Shown here one piece after another: positions 1 through 10,587 of a DNA stretch of 64,000 nt; position 1 is the first letter of the stretch, and every line of letters begins with the position of its first letter. The stretch is from Acanthosepion pharaonis (Eukaryota > Mollusca > Cephalopoda > Sepiida > Sepiidae), in contig CAHIKZ030005495.1 of NCBI GenBank assembly GCA_903632075.3, positions 55,001 through 119,000 of the forward strand, written 5' to 3'. Under the pieces are notes generated by a model. It had not been told where the DNA came from, made no database searches, and saw only the letters and a list, made by a program, of their open reading frames with translations. A program made the position numbers and the translations under genes.

Positions 1-245
1 GTCCGAGCACTTTCCATGGAAGTAGCAGAGAGAGGTTGGGTGGTGAAGAAGAATTCGTCAACCACGAGAGTTCGAAGACGCTTTTAGACTCTGTCAAGGC
101 TAGAGAGTGAGATCTGAGTTACTCCCGCCCAAATATGACAGCAGCACTTTTTTGGGTTCTACCTTGGACTATCACCGTGGTACAAGGAGCATTTTTGGCC
201 TGATCTGGCTCATGTAAAGCGAGAGGATAGCATGAAGTTTCAGGT
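1..245. other. No recognised feature
   Basis: I see no conserved domain, repeat relative in this window or RNA gene here. A short purine-rich stretch lies near the left edge. Confidence 0.4.
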
Positions 246-299
246 ATAATGATGGATACATACATACATATATACATACATATATTGAGCAACACAATT

Positions 300-432
300 T
301 ATATATATATATATATATATATAGTTGTATATTTAAGCAGCAATTCTTCCTTATATGCATGTCTCATTAAAAACGACAGACAAGGTACTACGGTTAAGCT
401 CTTTAGTAGTACGTTGTCTGTCGTTTTTAATG

Positions 433-495
<63 letters not shown>

Positions 496-505
496 ACTAT
501 AGGAT
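300..505. repeat. Foldback hairpin element framed by (AT)n
   Basis: Arms of about 28 bp (364-391 and 406-433) are inverted copies differing at about one position, with a 14-nt loop at 392-405. (AT)n tracts lie on both sides (301-322 and 434-492). A second, outer inverted match (ATAGTTGTAT near 318-327, ATACAACTAT near 492-501) encloses them. The structure fits a small foldback or MITE-like unit. It could also give a hairpin transcript, but nothing here shows expression. Confidence 0.6.
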
Positions 506-583
506 TGGTGTAGACGGAATAAAATTTCAATAACCAAAAACACTGTTCTTAAAATAGTGCTCAATACAGGGTAGAGAAAATAT

Positions 584-747
584 TATTTATTCAAAAATTA
601 TAATATAAACATGTTATAGCATCACTACAAAAATAGCCATTTTATTTCAACACTTCTGGTGTCTTCTGAATACATCGGAATTGTTGAAACAAAATGGCTA
701 TTTTTGTAGTGATTTTATAACATGTTTATGTTATGATTTTTGAATAA

Positions 748-752
<5 letters not shown>
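584..752. repeat. Long near-perfect inverted repeat (about 68-bp arms)
   Basis: The left arm (about 584-652) and right arm (about 681-752) are reverse complements with only a few mismatches, separated by a loop of about 28 nt. The right arm contains GAAACAAAATGG followed by TTTTTGTAGTGATT. This resembles the 3' half of the hammerhead-like motif seen near 60.0 kb. An (AT)n tract follows directly (751-805). Confidence 0.65.

Positions 753-805
<53 letters not shown>
751..805. repeat. (AT)n microsatellite
   Basis: Uninterrupted TA dinucleotide run directly after the inverted repeat. Apparent reading frames through it are artefacts. Confidence 0.95.
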
Positions 806-807
<2 letters not shown>

Positions 808-1019
808 TTATATCTGGATGTTATGTCAAGGTCCTTATTGTACCTGGGTGAGTTATATATGCGAATGGCAATGATTCTGTTTGGTTTTAAATTTTGCTTT
901 AAGGCCGGTTCTTTTTTTATTTTATCCAGTGATATTCTTTCTGCCCCTCCGCTTTTCTTTTCGTCTCTCATTTCGTTTTTTATGAAATCATGTTGAGAAG
1001 AGAATAGCAAAGGGATGAA

Positions 1020-1290
1020 AATTAGCAGAACTCCAAAGCCATAGTTGAAATTTCTTGGGGCACATAATGAGGAAATTGGGTTTGGAAAGTCTGATACTCA
1101 CAGAACCGATTGAAAAAAACGACGTATAACATATTTAGTAAGCTTGAGTAAATGGATGACGAAACAAGGTTTAATAAAAATAACGAAAGGGAAAAATGTA
1201 TTAATAGCTACAAAGGACATGAATTTGGAGAGCCACGATCGTCTATGTCATGAGTGGGGGTACAGTAAATAAAGAAGTGGCGATGCAGAT
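1020..1290 (+). pseudogene. RTE-like LINE pol, C-terminal tail fragment
   Basis: Broken translations match the C-terminal region of an endonuclease/reverse-transcriptase LINE. The signatures are a 'GHxMRKxGLENLxLT' block, a 'SLSKWMDEQGL' block, and a 'KATKDRKLWRAMIAHVLKGHGT'-type end, all interrupted by frameshifts and stops. The same tail recurs about a dozen times in this window on both strands. Assignment to the RTE/BovB-like clade is from remembered family resemblance and was not searched. It is not expected to encode a product. Confidence 0.65.
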
Positions 1291-1409
1291 TGAGTAGAAA
1301 GAAGAAGAGAAGAGTTATAAAAAGAAAAGTAGACTAAAAGGATGACGCGGGAAGGAAAGAAATTTTGACAGATAAAAGTTGAGGGAAAAGAACGAAGTAA
1401 TTTAAAGAG

Positions 1410-2190
1410 TCTGTAGACGACTCATCACCGACAACTCATCACCGACAACTCAACGCTGCCGACTCAACACTGCCGACTCAGCACAGACCGACTCATCTCC
1501 GTGAAAACCTAACTCAACACAACTCACTATCAGTCTAGTCGGCGCAAAGACAACTCAACGATATGCACACTATGAAATGTTTCCGTCGACTTTTTCAAAA
1601 CAGATAAAAATAATGTATTATGGCTTTATTTTTCAAAATTTATTGATAATTGTATGTAATTCCCCTCAAATATTCAGTTGGAGATCATTAAGAAAATTGA
1701 AGAAAGAAACTGCAAAATTCTTTCATCTTCCTCCATATAATTTTCAATTTAGAAAGAGGAGGATGACCTCCAATAAATTTCTCGTAAAATGCATCTCAGC
1801 TTCCTTGCACGTTATGCAGCCTCGTAATGAAATTATAAATTGTGGTGTACTTCATCCCCAGTTCTGTTTGCAGTCTTCTGCTTGCTGTTTCAGTATTGTT
1901 ATTTGTTCGATCGTGAAAATTAAACACAAGTCAGCCAAATAGGCTGTTGTAACTAATAAGTCACTAAGACAACAAAACTTTCAAAGTCTCTACGACACAA
2001 AGCCAATCTAAGAGATATGAAAACTATGACAGCCAACGCCAGACTAAAGCTATTAATTCGGCATCAGGGTTGAGATTTTCTCGCGCTGAGTACGTTGGTG
2101 GTGAACTGTGCTGGAGTTGAGTTGTCACGGAGATGAGCTGGCCGTTGTTGAGTCGACGGTGTTGAGCCGGCGGTGATGAAATATCCAGTC
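1410..2190. mobile_element. Element with satellite-like inverted ends
   Basis: The left end (1414-1560) is built from repeats of a 14-15 bp theme such as GACAACTCATCACC and GACTCAACACTGCC. The right end (about 2090-2185) carries the same theme in reverse complement, for example GAGTCGACGGTGTTGAG. Between them is a 121-codon open frame (1577-1942) with no recognised domain. Inverted, internally repetitive ends suggest a non-autonomous DNA element, but I could not fix termini or target duplications. Confidence 0.4.
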
Positions 2191-2895
2191 CTGATTTAAA
2201 TATACATATTGATGGGGAATATACAAAATAAAAGTAAGAAGCATAAAAGAAAAAAAAATACAGAACAAAATAAGGGCTCTAAAATTGTGCGTTGCCAGAA
2301 AAGAAGTGTAACGGTTTTGGTGACGGAATAAAATAAAAATCGCTTACGTAATTTTATGGTTAAATCTGTCGCTTAGTCATAAAAAAAAATATTTATTTTA
2401 CCCAATAAATATTTAATATTCAATATAAATCCCTTTCTTGTTAATTCAGTTAATTCACTGGTGAATATTAAAGACATAAAATGAACTTTGACATGTACAT
2501 TCCCTCTGCATTCTATGAGTGAGAAGTTTAACAGTTTGTTCCCGTGAACAATTGCTCAGTGGAACCGACTCCCAAAAAGATGTTTCCCCGATCACTACAA
2601 CCTTAACCTGTTCAAATCTGGAGTTAACCATTATCTTTCCCTGTAATCCATATAAACTACGCCTTAACGTAACTCTCTACCCCGAGTTACCCACAATTCA
2701 TTGCCGTCTACAGGAACTGCCATCACGATATAAAAACACAATCTGTTTTTGTTTTGTCTTTGATTGCGATATCTGAGCGATTAACTTTGATTCTTCTGTC
2801 TCTGTGTTTTGTTAAGCCCCATAAAATTGTTACAGGTCCTATCTCCGTAACCAGGTCTGGGTGGTGTTCATACCATTTTCTTGAAGTTTATTTTT
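2190..2895. other. No recognised feature
   Basis: AT-rich sequence with short open frames but no recognisable domain. A weak (ATT)n run begins near 2896. Confidence 0.4.
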
Positions 2896-2921
2896 TATAT
2901 TATTATTATTATTATTATTAT

Positions 2922-3465
2922 TGTCATGGTCCGGTTCCTTGTACCACGATGATAATGAAAGGTAGAACCAAATAAGAAGAACTCGAATACGGATATGGAA
3001 TAACACAGATATATTACAAACAGGAATATATACAGAGAAGTAGAAAGTGTTAGTACGAACAATCAGGTTTAGTAGTAATTGTCTGAACGCGACTCTGTTT
3101 ACGGACTGCCTCTGACTCAACTGACTGACTGACGGACTTCCCTCCAGACTTCAGACTGACTCGATATTCAGTCACCCCCCCGCCATTGGGGCATCATGTG
3201 ACACAAGGTCGGTTATTTATTGTGTGTTCTCCGAAAATATGCCCATTTAACCCGTATAAACGGGCTCAGAGCCGGTTTACCTCCCCGAACGAGACTCCGC
3301 CCCTCGGCGTAGCCTCGTTCGGGTTCCTCTCCGTCCGAAGAAAGAAGTTCAACCGAACAGTCGGTTCAGAAGTGAACGACTGACTCTCTCTGCTTCCTCT
3401 TGAGGTGCAGTATTTATTACGTATGGAATAGTTCATTATGTTATTATGGGTAAGGTCCCATAACA
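2922..3465. mobile_element. Solo LTR inserted in an (ATT)n tract
   Basis: The 544-bp segment begins TGTCATGG and ends CCCATAACA, so it has TG...CA termini with an extended imperfect inverted match (TGTYATGG). It is flanked on both sides by ATTAT (2917-2921 and 3466-3470), although the host is an ATT repeat, which weakens the duplication argument. A second copy starts at 63598 and runs off the window. There is no internal region on either side, so this is a solo LTR. A TATAAAC motif lies near 3255; transcriptional orientation is uncertain. Confidence 0.7.
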
Positions 3466-3488
3466 ATTATTATTATTATTATTATTAC

Positions 3489-3525
<37 letters not shown>
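3466..3525. repeat. (ATT)n microsatellite split by the LTR
   Basis: The trinucleotide run continues the one at 2896-2921 on the other side of the LTR, which shows that the tract predates the insertion. Confidence 0.9.
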
Positions 3526-4560
3526 TCCTTGTTTTCTGTCGTATACTTAGTTCCTTCCGGGCCACAATCAGGAACCTAAGGCCATAAATGGAATCATGGC
3601 ATTTCCAAATGAAAGTTTCTGTAAAATAAATGCACACAAATTATATATATATAAAGCCCTTCATAAGGTGTGAACTGTGCTTGTGAGAATATCTCTTGCT
3701 TTTTTTCAAGTTATGAACTACGAAGGACCCCTTCAAAGATTTTATCAGAACCTATTCCAATGAAAACCAGGCCCCAAAAACAATTGAAATTACTGATGCA
3801 TTCATGTTTACATTTTTTAGATTTCCACTTCAAAATTATTATTATTATTATTATTATTATTGCTGTTGTTGTTATTATTTCTCAAAATTATTGTAGCACT
3901 GTGGTTTGTTATAAATCAAATCATTGTATGTGCGTATCATTCTGGGTGGAATATACGTACTTAGTGAAAGAAGAAGAAAAAAACAAATGCGTGTGCAAAG
4001 AAAATAAAATGAAGTACAAAATGTCAAAATAAAATTGTCTGAAACCACAAGTGAATAAATAAAGAAGACAAAAAAAAAAGAAATAATCAAAATAAAACCG
4101 AAAACCACAAAAGACGAAAAAAGAAACAAAATCTTATCAACTTCAAAATGGCGAAGAATGCAGTGACCTAGGATTTTTGGCTTCTGTGCAATATGTCAAC
4201 GAGCAGGATTAGTCGAGCCATCACAATTCAGCAGTTTGCAGTTGGACGGACACGAGAATGTGACAGTGGTGGCGGTGGGAGAAATAGTCGGTCAAAGAAA
4301 TCAGGGTGTGGGGGACGAGCGAGGAGACTCATTTCAACCAAATAACTGCGTAGTAATTCAAATTTCGTAAAACGCTGGACTGGTAACAGGCGTACAATTT
4401 TCAATGGCAATGCGTTAACCTAAATGTCGACAACGTACATAAACATCAAATGTGATCAGCTACGGTTTCAAATAATCCAACAAAACTGGCCTGAAAAGCT
4501 GACGTATCTTTTTAGTTGAGTCATAAATATATTCCGCTTACAGGAAAGTTCCCCGCCATG
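3526..4560. other. Unrecognised AT-rich DNA with (ATT)n at 3834-3862
   Basis: There is a second ATT run, an A-rich stretch near 3965-4140, and no coding or RNA signature I can support. Confidence 0.4.
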
Positions 4561-5066
4561 AATTCGTCATGGGGAGAGTTCAGCCTCGTCAATTCCCCAA
4601 GAGGAAAGTTAACCGTGAAGTCTTACTAAGGGGAAAGTTAATTTCACTTTATAAATTCATTAGATTTCGTAATTAATGATTTTATAATTAATATATACAG
4701 AATGCCCCCCACCAAAAAAAAACTGATATAATTTTGTAGCCTAATAACATAGCCAATTCTCGCTCAAATGATTCATATATATATATATATGTATGAACTT
4801 CATTTCAATCCTTCATGAGCTTCCTTAACTATGATTAATTAATGATGAACATATCATTTTCAACTATGATCGATTTTCAACTGTTAAGCTTAGAGAGTAA
4901 TTATACATTCTTATTGCTCTAAGTAGAATCCAATAGTGTTATAAAAATCGAGGAGAATTCCAGTAAGATATCTTGAATCATTTCTAAGATACAACGGTTC
5001 AAATCTTAATCTAACAATTGGACAACTTTGCTGTTACGTGATTTGGACAATTTTGTTGTTACAGAT

Positions 5067-5068
<2 letters not shown>
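4561..5068. other. Unrecognised AT-rich DNA
   Basis: Near 4545-4640 a GGAAAGTT phrase recurs three or four times. Otherwise I see nothing identifiable. Confidence 0.4.
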
Positions 5069-5100
<32 letters not shown>

Positions 5101-5160
5101 TAGATAGATAGATAGATAGATACACCTAGTGAGCCAGACAAACGAGTCTAGTTATCTATA

Positions 5161-5194
<34 letters not shown>

Positions 5195-5210
5195 TATAGA
5201 TAAATTTATC
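5069..5210. repeat. (TA)n, (TAGA)n and palindromic AT block
   Basis: A TA run (5069-5098) passes into TAGA repeats (to about 5121). A second TA run (5163-5192) sits inside a palindrome in which TCTATACTTATA is mirrored by TATAAGTATAGA. Confidence 0.9.
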
Positions 5211-5221
5211 TATACTTATAT

Positions 5222-5335
5222 ATAGTTTTATCATAAACAGAGCATTTGCTTAAATACTTGTATCTATAAAATAACAACGTTAAACATAAAAATGTCTTTA
5301 ATAAATAAATTGTCGGACCTTGTCCATTTCTTAAC
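5222..5335 (+). repeat. 3' tail of class II tRNA-headed SINE
   Basis: This is a truncated copy containing only the distal part shared with 5580-5650 and 30110-30180: an AAACAGAGCATTTGCTTAAA phrase, then a 'TGTCGGACCTTGTCC' end also seen near 30440. It lacks the tRNA-like head. Confidence 0.6.
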
Positions 5336-5439
5336 ATAAGACGTCATTTGTTTACATTCGATACGCCAGAGCAGTTATGAATGTACGAGATTCATGGAAG
5401 ATTGGAGTTTATAAGCAGTAAATTCGACCTTGTCTACCG

Positions 5440-5650
5440 ATTGGTTCTTTGTAGCCTGGAGGTAAGGCACGTCAGCGTATATGACGGTTCCGTATAGGAT
5501 GCAGGTTCGAATCCTGTCAAAGAATGAATATTTTCTATGAAAATTTCTCTGACATTCAGGCCGGTAAATGTTATTTAATACTGTTTATCATAAACAGAGC
5601 ATTTGCTTAAATACTTGTATCTATAAAAAACAACGTTAAACATAAATATA
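5440..5650 (+). mobile_element. SINE with class II tRNA-like head
   Basis: Positions 5445-5524 fold as a tRNA-like cloverleaf: 7-bp acceptor TTCTTTG/CAAAGAA, D arm with GCC/GGC, anticodon-type stem CGTCA/TGACG with a 7-nt loop reading GTA at the anticodon place, a variable arm with TCC/GGA, and a T arm holding a perfect B box GGTTCGAATCC. A tail follows with GACATTCAGGCCGG and a CTGTTTATCATAAACAG mini-palindrome. It ends near an (AT)n tract. The tail and a second copy at 30.1-30.3 kb mark it as a SINE rather than a tRNA gene. Confidence 0.75.
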
Positions 5651-5656
5651 TATATA

Positions 5657-5930
5657 TATATGAAGAAAAATGTACGGAAAAATCAAGACCATGTTTAAAC
5701 GGAACGCTGATCTTATAAAACTTTCAGTTATCTGTTTGGATAAGTCTTGTTCTTATGTCCATCGTCTTTGTAATGTTGAATTGATAATGTTAATTATATT
5801 ATATGAATATGTCCTGAAGATGGTTTATTAGACCGAAATGTCCGACGTTGACATTATAGCAACATTAAAACAGCACAATTGCATATAAGGATTTTTGTTT
5901 GTTTTTTCCGTATATTTTTCTTCATACTGT
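5657..5930. repeat. Small element with 22-24 bp inverted ends
   Basis: The left end TATGAAGAAAAATGTACGG (about 5658) is mirrored near 5905-5928 with one or two mismatches. Inside (5814-5838) lies CTGAAGA, a short GGT/ACC stem and GAAA, resembling a hammerhead core with an extra base before stem II. Confidence 0.5.
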
Positions 5931-6194
5931 CGGATCTATATCCATATATTTGCTTATATATTTGCTATTGTTAATAGACTCTCCCACATATAATAAGTAA
6001 TAGTAGCAGTCGCCAGTGAGCTCAGAGTGAGTTGGTGAGTCAGTCGATGTCGGACATTAAAGTATCAACCACCACAACTAGATTGCTGCGTCATTAAGTA
6101 TTATTTCAAGTTCCTAACGTTTTGTACGTCGAACCCTTTTAGGACCGACTTAGTGAAATACAAGCCTCCACTGTGAAAACTACTCTACAACAGT

Positions 6195-6592
6195 TTGATT
6201 GGTTGATTTTTTGCAGTTTATCAACCTTTTGCAGGTTATTTAAAGTCAGAAAATATTTTAGATTGTACGAAGTATATTTTGTTTGTTTTTTTTTACATAA
6301 TAACGATTTGTTGATACAAGTCCTACTAATTGACACATAGCTGGGTGAAAAAGAAATGAATTTTTAATTTTCCCAATGGCATTCCAAGGTTACTTGCCCT
6401 TAAGTGATTATAACAAACCCAACTGGAATTTGAACTCAGCTCTCCTATGTCTGATCCGTTATCCTTTACCCGATCTGCACATTATCTGGTGTTTCCAAAT
6501 GGTTACCAATCTAGGTACTGACCAGGTTCTAAGGTGTTTAATTTCAGAAATCGTCCGAGAAACGGTGTTCCAATGTGATACGGCCATAAGCC
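6195..6592 (-). mobile_element. 5S rRNA/tRNA chimeric SINE
   Basis: Read on the minus strand from 6592, the first ~105 nt resemble 5S rRNA: GGCCGTATCACATTGGA, CTCGGACGAT, then CAGTACCTAGATTGGTAAC in the box C position. A tRNA-like unit follows with A-box-like TAAAGGATAACGG and B-box-like GAGTTCAAATTCC, then a body and an A-rich tail. The chimeric head resembles the AmnSINE1-type organisation, in which a 5S part precedes a tRNA part. Other copies are at 18641, 24777 and 47838. Confidence 0.75.
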
Positions 6593-6599
6593 TAGTCGA

Positions 6600-7450
6600 G
6601 GAGGGAAAAAGAGAGGATATATGGATCTAAAAAGAGAGAACGCAAAAGAAAAGAAAAGGGCTGTGAAATAGCTTCTGTTTATGAAAGTTATCTCAGGTCG
6701 GTGATTTGAAAATGATTCCCCTGTGAAAATAAGCCCAGGAACAAAGACATAATCATCGGTGCAAAATATCAGCATTTTATAAATAGGCCCGTCAATCGGA
6801 ACATAAAGAGTTATCACTAACAGTCGTATGCCGGAAACCTACAATAAGGACAAAACCAACTGCAAAAGGTGTGGGAACATAGATCGTGGCTGATAGCCTC
6901 ACAACAAACCTTTCGGAAGAAACTTTAATCTTCGTGTGCATGCAAATCGGTTGATATCAGAAACTTTCAAAAGGATGTGTTGAAAATGTGGATTTAGGCA
7001 CTGATATAATGAGCCCGTTACCCTAGCCACAAGTAAAACAGCGTTGATAGTAATCCAGAAATACACATAGCAGAAGCTATTGAAAGGAATAGAGAAAATA
7101 TGATGATTTAAACCTTCAGAAGGATTGCTTTAAAATGTCATGCGTGAAAATCTCCTCAGTGAGAACGAATAAGAAAACTTAGTAGCCATTCTAATTTACT
7201 AAGACAGTAACTGGTAAATAAATAACAAGATGAACAGAAACATCAACTATAATAGTAGTAGTAAATGATTCCCTAGTAAAGGATATGAATTCAGAAGGCA
7301 TAAATCCAAATTTCCCTCGCAGATATGGGTTAAATTATATGATAGACCAGGTAAGTATGCCGAGTTTTTTTAGTCACTCTAGAAGTATAACTTTGAATTC
7401 TTAACTGGTTGAACGTGGGGTTAGAATCCTTACCCCATGAAATCCTTTTA
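6600..7450. other. No recognised feature
   Basis: A-rich sequence without a domain or a repeat partner in this window that I could identify. Confidence 0.4.
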
Positions 7451-7454
7451 CTTT

Positions 7455-7825
7455 TATAGATCTTATCACTTCAGAACATATGGAATCATAACTCTCCACA
7501 TCTTCCTCTTCTATGTAACTCTAAACAATATTTTGTATAATTCATTTTCATCTTTTGCCATACGTTTGCAAAAGCTCGTTACCTAGGCTACACGCTGTTT
7601 CGATCTAAGTATATTCCCTTCAATATGTCCTCTGAGGGTCAAATTCACCAAGCACTCTTTTCTCAATTATGTCTCCAAGAAATATCAACTGTCTTTTTTT
7701 CTAATTCGAAGCACAAGTTTCCTTTACGTTCCCATTTTCATTCCTCGTTGCTCTCATGTCTGGTCCATGTTATTCCCAGAATCCTATTGTAGAACCACAT
7801 TTCTGTTGCTTCAAGTTTCTTATTC
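7455..7825 (-). pseudogene. RTE-like LINE pol tail, antisense
   Basis: The minus strand reads KKLEATEMWFYNRILGI, then a degraded GDIIEKR block and a final MWRVMIPYVLK-type motif. It corresponds to the 'LEATEMWFYRRMLRI ... LWRAMIAHVLKGHG' tail seen elsewhere in the window, with multiple frameshifts and stops. Confidence 0.65.
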
Positions 7826-7829
7826 ATAT

Positions 7830-8165
7830 CTGTCGTTATTTCTGAGATGGGTAATTGTAATTATTTGCACTATTTACATTGTTCGGACTGCTGTTCAAAT
7901 CTTCGTTGCCATATTCACGACGTTTCGGCCGTTGTACGCTCCGGCCTTCTTCACGTGTTTCGAATTTCGGACTGAACCCTTTATTTCGTCCACTGGGGTT
8001 GATTGTTCTAGTTCCTCGTGCCATGCCACTTTCGGATGTTCTCGAGGACACATAGTCCAGTGGATAAAAGCCTTAGTTGAATCCAGTGAGTTGACGCAAA
8101 GAGCTGGCTACAGTTGGGGGGGGGGGTAACAAAAACTTAATGAGCTGAGTTAAAGGGAGATAACT
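7830..8165 (+). mobile_element. tRNA-like SINE unit carrying a conserved antisense peptide frame
   Basis: On the plus strand a tRNA-like A box (TAGTCCAGTGGATAAAAG, near 8052) follows a block related to 32560-32750. On the minus strand (7836-8051) the block encodes MARGTRT, then RNKGFSPKF, then RSVQRPKR. The same peptide with substitutions is encoded at 32553-32753 on the minus strand, while a third copy of the DNA lies at 32925-33040. The minus strand also holds CTGAAGAAGGCC...GGCCGAAACG-type sequence in the sister copies. I cannot name the family. Confidence 0.5.
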
Positions 8166-8306
8166 GACACTGACGCATCCGGAATGGGAGTAGAAAAATC
8201 CATTCCGGTGGGCAAAATAAAATGTTCGAAATTCCAGTGCCCCGAAAAAGGCCGATAAGTCGTGAATATGGCAACGCAGATGAAGACAACAGTTCCACAA
8301 TGTAAA

Positions 8307-8327
8307 TCTCTATCTATAAAAGGTAGG

Positions 8328-8373
<46 letters not shown>

Positions 8374-9106
8374 CGAATGCACGGCCGAAATTTCCGACGG
8401 ATTTGCACCAAAATTTACATGCACATGCTCCAAGTTAGCGAGAAGGCCAAGACCGACTTTCCGTTCCCAACTCCCATCGATAATGGAAATAATCGATTTT
8501 TCATGCTTCTACGGCAGTTTTCATTTAGTTTGCGGCCATTTTGTACTGGCCAGAGTAAGAACCAATACCTGTCTGCCACGAATAGGCAGGAAGATTCTAT
8601 TGGCCAGCGTGAGAGCCAACAGCTGACTGACACGAATGTTAACTAGCATGCTAGCATGCAAAAAAAGATCGATAGCTGCATTCGTCACAAGGGGGAAAAA
8701 TTTAAATCTGCATGGCACTTTAATCCAATTGGCTCATTCGCTTGCTTAAACTCAACGTTGATTCTGATTCTGCAGAACTGGGTTCGGTGTGAAAAAGTAT
8801 TTGTTGTTAACATTCTTTTTTCATTCGGTTTTTCCAGTTACGAGTCCTTTTTTTAAAGCTGATCGCTTTTTGTTCATTTTATTTAGTTCTTTTTTCGTAA
8901 CAGATTTAATGTTTAGTATAGAGCTTAGAAAAAATTCGCAGTGTGAGATAGGCAAGAAGTAAGGCATGTAGCAACATCAGCACAGCAAAGGGCACTTCTT
9001 TAAAGGCAAGGAAGGGCAAAAATATTTTAAGTCAAGTGATAGCGATTGCTGTATGAGTCGTACGATTTTTGAATCAAGCACAGGCAACGCCAAGCCATGC
9101 TGCTAG
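8307..9106 (+). mobile_element. Non-autonomous Helitron, copy A
   Basis: It begins TCTCTATCTATAAAAGG just after an A (8306) and ends CTAG just before a T (9107), as expected for insertion between A and T without target duplication. The 3' end has a short hairpin region GGCAACGCC (about 9083-9091). A (TG)n run (8329-8371) lies near the 5' end. Copies B (26256-27032) and C (45491-46258, minus) align over their whole length. There is no Rep/helicase coding sequence, so it is non-autonomous. Confidence 0.85.
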
Positions 9107-9114
9107 TAGTAGTA

Positions 9115-9116
<2 letters not shown>

Positions 9117-9170
<54 letters not shown>
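9117..9170. repeat. (AT)n microsatellite
   Basis: Uninterrupted TA run immediately after Helitron copy A and a short AGT run. Confidence 0.95.
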
Positions 9171-9174
<4 letters not shown>

Positions 9175-9249
9175 TTGTTGCTCAATTCTAAAGTAATAAT
9201 TCAAGCCATCAAAATGGTTAAATATTATAAAACCGACATGGATGCATAT

Positions 9250-9612
9250 TCCTTCATTCTTTTTATGTGCCATGTCCTTTCATGACATAGGTGATCATAG
9301 CTCCCCACCTTTCTCTATCACTTCAACAAATTTCTGACCTTTGCTTACAACCCCAGACCACGTTATGTCACCTACTTGCTTAAAGCCGCCAGGTATGTCA
9401 CACGTTGTTTTCCGTTGTCTTTCTTTCTCTCTATTCGACCTGTGATTATCAGATTCACTATGTCCTCCTTTCTCATTATGTGTCCCAGAAACTTCAGCTG
9501 CCTCTCCCTGATGTTAAGTATAAGCGTCCTCCTTGTTTGCATCCTCATCGTTACTCACACGCTCGGTCTATGATATCCTTAACATCCTTCTGTAGAACCA
9601 TATGCAGATCGC
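9250..9612 (-). pseudogene. RTE-like LINE pol tail, antisense
   Basis: The minus strand reads RRTLILNIRERQLKFLGHI, then MRKEDIVNLIITGRIE, a KQRVTYLAALSK block and a KVGSYDHLCHERTWH end. It is colinear with the other RTE tails in the window and is broken by stops and frameshifts. Confidence 0.7.
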
Positions 9613-9614
9613 TT

Positions 9615-10120
9615 AATAACGAAGATGCCAAGTTATACAAAAGATTGCGTGAAAGTTGCGAGAGAAAACATCAATAAAGAAGCCAGAGAAAATAGCTGCC
9701 GATTTAAATATTGAGGATAGAATTAATAGATTGCATAAAAAGAAACTTTCATTTCTATTAAGGACCACAAATCTCGTTTCTATCACAACGCTCAATATAA
9801 ACGACTCCATCTTACAAAAATAATAATGGCACATTAGTAAAATCATTCTGGAAAGAGCATTCAAATATATTCTAAATGCTTTGGAAGTTAATCAGTGGCC
9901 TAATACGAAAGAAACCTTAGACTGGTTCAGAAAAATGAAAATGTCAAATAAGTGTACGTTCATCTACTTTCATATACCCAACTTTTACCCGCCAGTAATA
10001 CCGAACTCTTCTAATGGATGAAACTTTGAGTTTTACCAAAGAACAAAATATTTGTTTATTTTTAATATAAGTTGCAGCAGTGTTATTTAACGTCGTGTTG
10101 TGTTATTATTAACACCAGTA
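9615..10120 (+). pseudogene. Penelope-like element reverse transcriptase fragment
   Basis: The plus strand encodes a broken PLE RT region: EDRINRLHKKKLSFLL, then SKIILERAFKYIL, then EVNQWPNTKETLDWF, followed by CTFIYFHIPNFYPPV. This matches the PLE pattern 'NPAKSELGxISKxILE ... NQWxNTxxVIxWF ... FDIxDFYPSI'. In motif A the catalytic aspartate is replaced by histidine (FHI) and the second Asp by Asn. In-frame stops confirm decay. It ends at an (AT)n tract at 10131. PLEs are retroelements that normally pair this RT with a GIY-YIG endonuclease. Confidence 0.65.
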
Positions 10121-10126
10121 CACAAC

Positions 10127-10130
<4 letters not shown>

Positions 10131-10195
<65 letters not shown>

Positions 10196-10357
10196 AATCT
10201 GTTGGTATAATCCACGCGAGTCCTAGTAACACAACATAGAATTTGAAATATGTTAAAACTGACTCACAAAAGAGCGTTCAATGTCTATCTTCATTAAACA
10301 GAGCAAATTTTCTTTACAATTGGAATTAAGGACCCTTTAGTAAATTCCACTTGTAAA

Positions 10358-10425
<68 letters not shown>

Positions 10426-10587
10426 TATTGGGGCAGCAGATCATTATTCAGACATATATTGTTAAATATAACAGACAACGAATGTCTATTATGTTTGATC
10501 ATGCGCCGTACTTAACTCCGTATATTTTCTTTAATTTCAGGAAATTAAAGCCACTATACGAAGCTTAGAACGGCTCGTTATTTAACA

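Noticed and set aside
249..533. Open frames of 60-100 codons running through (AT)n tracts (also near 726-1010, 9097-9285, 12815-13009, 13798-14019, 44542-44772, 57591-57876 and 59203-59516)
   Set aside because: They consist of Ile/Tyr, Cys/Val or Thr/His dipeptides from microsatellites and have no flanking coding signal.
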